A stretch of DNA of 64,000 nt from assembly GCF_016086655.4 (NCBI RefSeq), contig NC_052135.2, positions 71,149,702-71,213,701 of the forward strand, given 5' to 3'. A program made the position numbers and the translations under genes. Below, piece by piece: positions 35,971 to 47,900 of the stretch (positions are counted from its first letter, which is position 1; the number at the start of each line of letters is the position of its first letter). The DNA is from Lepeophtheirus salmonis. Taxonomy: Eukaryota > Arthropoda > Copepoda > Siphonostomatoida > Caligidae. The notes under the pieces are model-generated. The model was not told where the DNA came from. It saw nothing but the letters and a program-made list of their open reading frames with translations, and searched no databases.

Positions 35971-38900
35971 ATGTTCGAACTTCGTTCAAAACACTATTAT
36001 ATAGATAATGAAAATATAGAGGAAAATGAAGAAGAGAACCGGGCCATTTTCCAAGAACTCATACTTCGAAACATTGAAAAGGTTCCGATTTTCAAATCAA
36101 CTCCTTCCCAGGATAGTGACGATTTCATTCTGGATGAAATCCTTAAATTTTCAGACTCACATAATGAAGAAGAGCTCAATTCACCCTCGATTAAGGATCT
36201 ACATGTTCCTTTGGATTCAACCTCGGATCACTCCTATGAAAAGGATTCAATGGCAAAAGGGGAGGAAATAGAAAATGAATTTGATAGAAAAAACAGTCAA
36301 AGGAGCTCTGCCAAATCCCTTCTTCGTGAGCATTGCAGTAGTAGGCAAGGGAAATGCCGATGCCAAGTATGTTTGAACTTAGTCATCTATGATATATGTC
36401 AATGCACCAATTTTCTATTAAATCGGCCTAGAATGAATTTTAAATGAGATCGATCAAGACCCATGTATATCGAATTTTTGTATTGGATCAGTCCAGACCG
36501 ATTAATTCTCTGATACTAGCCTGGACCAACTTATTTAAAGAACCGGATGAGTTCAGTCCAACAAAAGTAATTAGAGTCTCAGACCGGTCTATGAATTTCA
36601 AATCGAAACCAATTTAAAGTTGAATGATCTTTATTGATTAATTTGGCACTCCCAAGCAATGCTTCAATAATTTTTGAACTCATTTTTTTCTAATAATGTA
36701 AGCAAATAAATGTACGCACATTTGCATTATGTGGTGAAACACATAATTTTGCTACAAGAAAAAAATTAATGAAATTACTGCAAGCACACTATTAATATTT
36801 ACTCAAAATTTATGCCTTTTTATCATGAATTTCCTTGGGAAAAGCATTCAAAATTATAATAATATGTAGGACCTCTTAGGTACATACAATTGCTACTCAA
36901 TGTCCTTGAACCAAATAGGGGGTTGGGATTTTTATTTTTAGAGGTTTTTTATACTATACGAGTTTATATGTACATAACGAAGTCAACAGATTTAATCTTT
37001 GGACTTTCACTTAGTTTTTCGTCTTATCAAATGAGTACATCAATCCTGCTTGCATTCCTAAGGAACTAGGCAAGCAATGTGTGTAAAATGCATTTGCATT
37101 GCTCTATATTAAAAATACACAAATATATAATGTATTTTGCTAAATTTTTATGGATTTAAATTATAATTATTTAATGACATTCAGGGGCGTCTGCAAGATT
37201 ATATATATATATTATTATTTTTTGGGGAGGGTGGTGCTTGGTTTTTGGATTTTTTAATTTTTTAAATCCAATAATTAAAATTTTTGGGGAAAAAAATACA
37301 AAAATTATTTTCAAATATTAAATTTTTTGAAATTTAAAAAAAAAAATCCACAGCTACTCACAAGAAATTGATTTTTTTGGAAAAAATTAATTTCAAATAT
37401 TAATTTTTTTTGAATAAAAAAATTCTAAAAATTCAGTTATTCACAAAAAAAAAAAAATTAATAAAATTAAATTTTTTCGAAAAAAAAAAATCCAATATTA
37501 AATTTTCTAGAAAAGAAACAAACATTCCTTAATTTAGGGAGGCAACAAGCCCTCCAACCCATCCCGTGTGGTCGCCCCTGACACTTCAAAATTGATATTT
37601 GTTATAATAAGTTTTTGTAAGATGTAAATTAGACTATCCTTTTATCAGGTTTTTATCACCCTGCACAAAGACGTTGCAGAAAATCAAAAAATTAACTTTG
37701 CCAAAGTTTGAGACCTCTTAAAATGCCTTTTTTAGCGGAGTATTTTCATTCGAAAAATTGAATTTTTGGTGTCGAAACTCTATACTTTTTTAATCAAGAT
37801 ATTAAACAAAGAATAACATAATTTACATCTACTTAGGGAGATGTCCCCAACATTTATTTATGAGTCAAGGGAAGGGTACTAGTTTAGTAATTTGAAAACT
37901 TTTTTTGACAAATTTTTATACGACACTTTTATTTATTTTTTCTGTATAAAAAGTACATTTTTTTGGAGGAGGTGGGGATTTTAGGTAAAAAAAATGGAGT
38001 TACGTAAAATATTGTTATAACTTAAGGAATCTATAACTACCGGTTTCGATGCAAATTAAGTATAGTACCGTTTTATATGCTTCAGGACTCCCTTACATTT
38101 ATACTGAGTAGCACCAGTGAAACACTGGAACAATTTAATAAAGTTTTTCATCGAACCAGTTTTATAATATGAAAGGTATTTTCTTTTAAATCAAGAGCTA
38201 AAGCATCGACAATAATGGTTTTTTTTTTCTTCAATAGGGCATATTGAACTAAAAAAACCATTTATAGAGGCCACAAGATGGCGAATAGATCATGAGTCTA
38301 GCATTATAATTAGAGATGTAAACCCTGTGAATTGTTTAGCTGACCCGTTTTTTTGGAATTGGTAATCTGAATCTAATTTTTCTTTTCCTTAGCAGTTGTC
38401 ATTATTATTTAATTATTGAGTAGTCAACTTCTTTTTGGACTATATTTTAATTCTGATTGAACATTCGTGTGTGTTTATACAAGACGAAAAGTAAACCTGA
38501 GGATTTTTTGCAAAGTTATAATAGTAAGTCCTTGTTGGACTCAGTGTAGAATTGAGAATCTCCATTTGAGTAATTCTTGATAATGTCTTTTTTTATTTCC
38601 TTCTCTCCTTCCTCCTTTGTCACAGCTCATTGTAGCTGATCTAAGGGAATGTCAAGAGTGTCCTTCTTTCTCTCCTCTAAACCATTCTTCAAATTGTGAG
38701 GGTTACCATTTTGATTTTCGTTTTTTTTTACATCACTGGCATTTAATACTAGAAGCCTGTAAGGGAAGGCTCAAGCGCGCCCACTACAAATGTGGTGGAA
38801 GAAATGAGAAATTACTTCAATAACATAACATATGGTTCAGGAAATTATTTAATTCGAATATCAAGCCTATCACAGTCCTTATTTTAGGTAAAGGTATATA

Positions 38901-41900
38901 TTTAACTATTTGAATGTAATAAATGGGTGTGTTTTTTTTTAATAAAAAAATAAGAAATGGCCTTATGAGCATATGTTATGTCTTTGTAGTAATTTCTTAA
39001 TTTTGATCCCACCGTCTCTTATATGTATATAGTATTTGTTCTAGAACTTATCGTGTACTTTTGAGATTTTTTGAATGCCAGTTAATCTAGAAAAAAAAAA
39101 AATTGATCTCTCATAATATATGAGACTGAAAAAAATCGGTCCATAAATTGAGACTGAAAAAAAATCGGTCCATAAAGTGAGACCGAATCAAATCGATCTA
39201 CAATTAGAGACTGAAAAAATAGGTCCACGGTCTGATTTTGCAGTCTGGACCGTAAAATCGGTCTAGAAAAATCAATTAAGACCGAACCAAAAAAAAAAAA
39301 AAAACAATCAGTGCTGGACCGAGTCTCAACACTAGTAATTTTAATACATCAAAATGAAATGTTTTATCAATCTATAGTTGGTATACATTAATGTATTTTA
39401 AGAAGAAGAAATTGTAAATTGTACAAACATCACAACATATATATATTTATAAATTTTAGAGGGGTAGGCTTGAACCCTCAAAAATAGGGGCTTGCAAAGC
39501 CCCTATATATAACATTCTTAGGTGTAAGATGTCCCAAAATCCTGAGTCGTTATAAAAATACTTTTAAGCAAGCATCGCTCATATTCTATTGGATGATATT
39601 TTGAAGAAAACATCAGTATTACACTTACATAATAGGCTATGATTCTTTCAATTTTCAAAACTTTGGAAACCCCTGTTATACAAACCCTTAAAATTGTTCA
39701 AAACTCAAAAGTTGTCTCAAATCTATAAAATAGTTAAAAAACTCCAAAAATTCAAATCGAAAATTACTCACAAATGGTGTGAAAAAACTTAGTACAGATT
39801 TGTAATTCACACTTCAAGTACTACTAGAAATAGATATTAAACTTAAAAGTTATTTTTAATATACATGTGTTATTAATAGAATACTAGAGTAGGTTTAACC
39901 AGCGTTGCCCGGTACTTTAAGAAATCAAAATTAATTAAGAACTCTTCTGCTTAATGTAAAACAAAAAATAAAGATCAACATTCTCATGTTGGTTTTATGA
40001 GTATGAGTAAACTCTTCTTTTACGCGATGAGGAAGTGGTTGCTTTATTTTGGGCCAGACCCCGAGTTTGCAGTCAGGCAGATGCTTTCCTATGCATCAAG
40101 GAAACCTCCTAATATCCCAAAATACAGTTCTCAGGCAGTACAAGTAAAGTAGGCACCAAGGAATCCTTCTAATATTCAATAGTACAACCCAGCCCAATAG
40201 TTTTATAGATGAACAACTCTGCCCCGATGCAAGTTCAATTTATCCACCCCGCTTCCCTGAGCATCAATGTACCCCCAAATACACCCCGGCTCTCAGGTTG
40301 TGCAGGTGAAGTACTGGGCCTCAAAGCAGTTTAAACTATACCGTCTCTGCATTTCTAAGTACCAAGAAACCCTTCAAATATGCTATAATACACTTCTTCC
40401 CACGGGTTATGGGCTGCTGGTACCTGAGGCATGTTTAATTCTTTCACCGCAAATTCCCTGAGCATTAAAGAACCCTTCTAATATCTCAAATACACCGCGG
40501 CTATCTGTTTGTACAGGTAGTATGCTAAAAAAAATGTAATTTAAAGAAACGTGTTTGAAGCCATAAGAAGCTACATAAAATAAATTCGATTTTGAAGCCT
40601 ATTTTTCTGTTTTTATCAGAGTGTACATTTTACGTACATAAAGTATCTACGAAATGATAGTTGTCAAAATCTGGATAATTCTCAGACAATTATTTTTAGA
40701 AATTGGTCTAAGAGTTTACTAGGTGTTACACGCCCAACAACAGTACATTACTTGTGTCATGATTAAAAAAGACGCATAAGATACAAGCTTATAAAAGCCC
40801 TAAATCATTTACTTCGTATTTTTGTGGACTGTCTACGGAAATAAATTAATTGAGTATATTAGACTGCACATTTTCGTGTAAATACTTTATTTTACCGCAG
40901 TACATAAACTTTTTCTTATGAGAACAATATAAAAACTGACTTAGGTAAAAATTGAGGCTTCTCAGGCCATTTTTGGGCGTAATACAGGCCATATGAATTT
41001 GAAAAAAATAAGGGATTACTTTTATTAACTTTAGAGACCTAAAAAATTGGACACTATTTTTTTCTTAGAAGCCAAATCAGTCCTTAAGACTAAACGACCC
41101 AAATATAAGGGAAAGCAATTAAGTATAATCATCTACAGCTATTACACCAACTGATAGATAGTTGTTATTCTCGCATGATTCATGATTAAAAATGATCATT
41201 TTTTATAAAATAGTTGTTAATATTTTGTTTGTATTAACTTTATTAAAGAATTCAATTTAAAATTTAATTTTTTAAAATAAATTTTTAGTTAAAAAGAGCC
41301 GAATTTACTTTTTAAATATTAAATACTTATGTGAATTTTACATTATAACCCCAAATAATATTATTAGGGAATAATACATGAAAATAATTAATCATGATGA
41401 AATATGGCCAATAATCAAGGCATATGTTACACAATTTCATGCATACTTTCACTTTTACTGGCCTGAAAATTGTTCCTCCTTTCTCTATTCGTCTCTTTCG
41501 AGAAAGTTCGACAAACTTGGGAATATTATATGACAATCAGCTAGGGATTTTAAATATGATAAAAGTAATATATCATGGCCTCTACTGTATCATCTACAGA
41601 TACCACCTTTTTCGATATCTTTTTACGGTATTTTTTTTAGCTGACATTATTGAAGCCTTGTTCCTGGCTTGAAGATGCTGTATTTTTGCAGATAAAAATT
41701 TATTTGCCGCTACTAAATTGATACAGTTAGATAATTGTACGTATGTTAAAACTTCAATCTCAGGGGCTTCTTGGATAAAAATGTCTGATGAGAGTGGGTT
41801 TTGAATTTGGTGATCAGGATCATCTTCCTTATTTCATGCCCCATGAGTTTAAGCATACAAATTAGAGTTCTTTGCTTCCTTTGAAGTTCATCTGCGTCTC

Positions 41901-44900
41901 TGTTTTGATTAAACGGGAGCTTTCGTTTTTTTATCTTACAACGTTCAAGGAAAGTAGGAATTACATTAGGTATGTAGAAAACACTACCGTCCTTCTGTTT
42001 ACTTCCACAGAAACATTGATTCTTCAAAGACAGCCCAAATTTAAGTATGAATAATTAGAATATGGAGCCCAGTGACATCCTTATAAAACAACCCATTTTC
42101 CCATCCTTCACATAGGAAAAAAATAGTTTATTATATTATTTGGCAAACTCTTGAGTCATTGGCAGGAGTCTTATTCGCACGTTTGATGGCATTGATCACC
42201 AACTTCCTTTGATTGATGTATTTTGGAAAATTAAACATTTTTATGGGTGATAAGCCCGAAGACTTTTTACTCGGAGTTGATATATTATTACAATGCACTG
42301 CACTTTACGTTACCATTATGAAAAATATATTTCAAATAATTAGTATTGTCTAATTATGATAAATAATTAAATTAAGGCCACAAAGTAGTACATGAATTGC
42401 CTTTAAGACCTTGAAAATATACCTTATGGTAGCTGACAATTTTAAGCCAATCAGCAAAGAGGAGGAAAAAAATATAATCTTGTTCTACTGAGTGTCCACT
42501 CTTTCTCTCGATTTCTTTACTAAAGACTTTTGGTCCTTCAGACTGTCAGTACTAGAACAGAAAAGAAGAAATAAATTTGATTGACGTCATCAAGAACGAA
42601 CTTTATTAGTTTTACTGCTGAACTGGATCGGACTGAGACTAAACTAAACTGAATATTTATTTCTATTAGATCGACCGAGTATCGAACCTACTCAAATTGA
42701 GTTCAAGAGAATAATTCCCCTCGATTGCGTTCTCCATTGAGCTACGTTTGTACGAAGATTATATAAGGTCACTGTAAGATGCCCTTAAATTGAAGAAGTC
42801 TAACTAACACAAAAATAAAAAAATAGATAATCCAGCATAACCTTGTAAAAACTCGAAATACATCGCTCAATTTGATTTTAGCGCGAGGTCTCGGATCACG
42901 TTTTTCACTGAGCTACGTCCATCCATTTCTTTATTTAAAAAAAATTATACTGACCTGTACCACACAAAAAAGTGGTCAGAGAGGCTTCAAACCTTTTTAA
43001 AGTTAGTTTTTTGATTATATGAAGTAGAAAAATCTATGCGTAGAAAAAATATCAACTCGAAATAGGATAGTCTCTTGTATATATATTTGTAACTCTTTAA
43101 CATTTTTGTGTGCGATGGAACCTTTTTATGAATAATTAAATATTATGATTTACGTAGCTCAATGGAGAACGCACTCAGGAGTAATTATTCTCTAGAACTG
43201 AATGTGTGTAGATTCACGCTCGGTCGTTCCTAGAGAAGAAAATATACTTCATCATAATGAATATGATGATTTTAAAAAGATTCCTGGGTAAGATGGAGTA
43301 AATGTAATCCTTAATCAGTGCAACTCCGTCTGACCAATTAAAGGAACTTAAAAAAACCATTTTGAGATGAAAACCACGAGATTGAATGTTTCTTCCTGGG
43401 AAATCCCAACATATTTTTTGATATATATGTAGTATGTTCCAACTAAATAATTATATTCTTACAGTATATAATTAGGAGCTTTTGGTATAGAGGGGGTATA
43501 GAGGAAATATTTTTATTATTACCGGTTACTAGTTATGTAGTTCTTTGAATGGGGCTTGTTCTCGACTCCTCAAAGTTTTGTTCAGCTATGGGATAAGAGG
43601 GTCATTACCACACGTTCTAAACTTTATATTATATTGCAACTTTTCATCCAAAAAGACACAGAAAAAAAGGTCCAACATCAGTTGGATGTACGTTTTTAAA
43701 ACGTAGGTTTTTTTAGATACAAACATGTCAACTCTAGACTCATAACAGATGCATTCATTCATTTGTCTACGTGTGAATACTCTGTTTATGAAGCATTTTC
43801 CGACTACCAAGATTGATAGAAATGCAAGGTTAGACTATCATTTAATCGGGCTTGCTATAATTTTTAATTTGATGTGTCGTACCGACTGCTGGGCAAGACA
43901 GGCAGATTATAACATAACACGCAACCAATCATACTCTATGACGTCACTATTGCTGGAATCTTCAATTTGATGTATTGTACCGACTGCTGGGTAAAAAAGA
44001 AGTATTGTGACACAACACGCAACCACTCATACACTATGACGACTTCAATATTAAAAAGCGTAGTGGAAGTCAAACATCAGTAGTACACGCGTAATAGTAT
44101 AACTTTATATTTCTATTAAGTTAGTTGACTACAAAAATTGAATAACATTTGTTTTCCTATTCCCTCCTTTTTCTGATTGAATCATATAAAATATTAAAGC
44201 ATTGAATCATATAAAATATTAGAGCATTGAATCATATTAGAATATTCTCCAATATATATATTATAAAGATATTGGATATTTTGCCCGATATATCGGTTTC
44301 TGATATATTATCCCACGTCCAATTTCAAGGTAAATATGTATGGGGGTTGGGAAGACCCTTGGATAATTAAACTATACAACAAAATTTGAACTTTCTTTGT
44401 TTTAGTGATTATTTTATGTTTGTTTTTTTATCGAATTGGTAAATTTTGCTATTACGGCATAGGTATAATTTTTTCATTTGTAGTGCATACTAAAGGTTCA
44501 GATTCCTTTTTAAATATAGAAAAGAAGCAAATGAAAAAATCAACATATAACTTTTTTTTTTAAATGATTCCCTAGTTTCAAAAACGTCTTACCTTTTAAA
44601 TTATCAGAGATATACATATATTATTGAGACTGTCGTAGTTTTGTAGACTCAAAATATTAAAACAATCTGAATAAGAAAGGAATTCGGATTTTGGATATTT
44701 TTAACAAGAAATAACTATATGTTTTAAAATTATTCAAAATATATTTATTTCGTTCAAGAAATTTTCTACATTTTAAACTATATTTAATTATCTTTTCAAT
44801 ATATTAAAGTTAGAGGGTCAATGTACAAGTTACAAGTACGAGTATTTAAATCCCAAGTACAATTAAAATTTCAAGTAAAAAAATGCTACTCGAATACAAC

Positions 44901-47900
44901 TCACTATGACTCGAGTACCCATGTAGGGGTCAGGTTATTAGCAATGACAGTACCACGGTCAAAATCCGACGGTCTTTTTGTGAAAATAATTTTCATGATA
45001 GTTTTTTTTTTTTGTAGATTAATTTAGTAGTGTGTATCAATAATTATTTAATTATTAAAAAAAAAACGTCTTCTTTTAAAATAATTATTTTCATTTTGTT
45101 AAACCAAAAATTTAGCTATCTATATCATTCAAGACGTCAAAAATCCCACATTAGCAATTAACTTAAGGTAGAAAGAGTAACACAATATGTAGATTACATC
45201 TACATCTCTCTCTTATTGTCATGGCTTACACAAAAGAAGGATAGGAACAAGGAAAATATATTTTCTGGATGCCACATATTAGTCGTCATATCATTCAGGC
45301 TTCTTCTTTTCGATAACTTCATAGCTGTTTTACTTTTAAAAATGTTTAAACTAAGAATTTTAAATTATAGGAAAGATTGATCCTTGTATTGTCCTGGGAT
45401 GTAAAACAGGTCATCCGGGTATAAAAAACAGATAATATATTAAGTTCAGATCATAAAAGCTCTCATAGATTAGACGTATCCTTCAAATACCAATTAATTA
45501 TTAAGGCTGAAATCCTTACAATATGTAATCGACATAACTACTCTCTCCATACCATCAGAAATGTTTTGTCTAGTAGTTTTATTTGTAAATAATTTCTATG
45601 GCAATATTTGGATAAATAATATCCTCTGAAAATTAATTATAGATTCAGAAAGCAATACATCTTTATTTGCATCTTCCAACTGCTCAACAAATGGAAGTAT
45701 AAGACTAACTAAATATAATCTGAAAGAAGAACGCAGATTTGGTTTAGATTCTGTTACAAAACAAATATTATTGATGGGACAAATGCTGTTTGTATTAATA
45801 CATTGTATTCATAAGAAATATTGTAGCACTACTGATAAAAAAAACATATCAAAATTACCATCACAATTTATAAGTGGTATAAAATAAGATTCTCGGATCA
45901 TTTTATTTCTTAGTCTACAAAACCTCGATATTTTTGTTAAACATACCTTAAACTTTTTAGAGAAACTAAATATAACAAAATTATAAATAAAGCATGTCGA
46001 AGGTGTTCTAAATTTTTTAATTAAATGTACTAAAATGATACCGGAGTACTGACATATTTAAAATGGTTCTATACTTAATTAATATGCAGTGTCATTACGT
46101 CATAAAAATTGTCCTTCTGATGACGTAGTCCTCCAAATTTATGAACAATTTTTTTTCTTTTTATAAAAACAAATCAAGAAAGAAAATTTCTGAGCTAATC
46201 CCTACCCACCAATCCAAACAAAAATACAACGGAAGCTCCTGTCACGCTTAAAGTGATGTGAATGTCCCTTAACGACTGTTTTACAGGGCCGTGCAGAATT
46301 ATTTACCGATTTTTGTTCAGAACATATTGCAGACAATAATGAGATTTCGAATGACTTGAGAAACAATTTATTCATACATTTTTAGAATAATAAAATAGTT
46401 TGTGATCAAATTTAATCAGTGTAGCTACCATTTGACTCAATGACACTGGTCAGGCGACGTTTGAAGCTGCCACAGACTTGCTGGATGTAATCGGAATCCA
46501 TGGAGGCCCAGGCCTTGTTGACAGTAGCCTTTAAGGCATTTATGTTCTTGTGTCGTTTTTTGCAGGCCTTGGTCTCCACGTGCGCCTAGATAGAGAAGTC
46601 TAGTGGGTTCAGACTTGGGCTCTGAGAGGGCCAGTAGTCCTTGGCCAAAAGTTCATGTTGTCCTTGAGCCACTCGCGGGTGCTCCATCTTGTTGAAAACC
46701 CCAAGGAGAGTTGCCGACTATGGATTTGATCCACGGAAGGACCCTGGAAGCCAGAATCTTCACGTAATCCTCCGCTGTTAATCTGAGCCAGTGGGGAACC
46801 ATACCGGCTTCATGGCCTTCCCGTTGGATCTCCAAACATCTCCAAAGCTCACAACACGGTCATTTTGCCTGTTGAAAACAGGATCGACCGTAAAAGTTTT
46901 CTCATCTGAAAAAATGATGATGCGTCCAGATGAGCTGAGCTCTTGATATCATTCAAGATTTTGTTGGCACGCTCAAATCTGACTTCTCGCTGACGTTCAG
47001 TTAGCAGAGGGCGTTCAGTACGCCTCAGGAACTTCCCCCAGCCCTTTTCAATGCCCTTAAAACAGTTGATCTCGACGTTCCCATCTTTCTGGCCATGTCG
47101 GCAATGGACCTGTTGGGAGTCCTCTTGAACACTGCCTTTACTTGCCTTGTTGAGACAGTGGGCATCCTGCCAGCCCCAGGGGAATGCTTGAGATCACCCC
47201 CAGCCTCCAAGCGCTTGGAAACGTTGTAAATTGTCTTCAACGAGGCCCCAACCTGTTCCTTAATGTTGTTATGAGGCACTCCCGCTCGGAGGAGGGCTGC
47301 AATTTCGATCCTCTTTGTTTCCTGATTGGACATGGTCTCACGTGTGGAAGTTGTTACGCTCTCACAGGAAGGATTTTTGGTTATTTTAACAGTAAAAATA
47401 CAAAACAATCAGATTGGTTGCCACAAAACCTCTTAAAAAGTATATTTACATCATCGGTAAATAATTTTGCACGGCCCGGTATAAGTATTTTTTCGAGAAA
47501 GTATTGGAATAACAATACTAGTTTAGGTATTGGAACCGGTACACAAAATTGGGTATCGTGACAACTCTAATTACGAGACAATAGGATGAACATTTCATAC
47601 GACATTTTCCTATTTTTCATTTCTGGAATATTAAATATTTTCTTATGCTGTCCAAGTAATTCCCATAGATATTTTATCTTTTGAGTTCTATTATAACTTA
47701 TTTATTCGTTAACAGATTAATTCTTGATTAAATATAGACCATTTTGAGAAATCAGCAGCAAAGTATCAAATGACAATCTTCACCATATTCATTAATATAA
47801 AGCATATCTTTTAAATTTCGAAATTTATATAATAAAATTTGGAGATATAGGTATTTATCTTCACATAAAGGTCAGACAGAGGTTGTTCAGGTCAAGGTCA

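Noticed and set aside
41327..41672. Overlapping open frames of 69-82 codons on both strands
   Set aside because: AT-rich chance frames with no splice or family support.
41746..42027. Minus-strand open frame of 93 codons
   Set aside because: No recognisable domain, non-repetitive but with unclear coding character, in a repeat-rich intron. Possibly an old transposon piece, but not supportable.
42670..42752. A functional tRNA gene
   Set aside because: A and B boxes are good, but I find no paired acceptor stem and related copies lie close by, so SINE is the better reading.
47184..47561. Plus-strand frame of 125 codons
   Set aside because: Antisense of the Tc1 helix-turn-helix region and running through the element's end.
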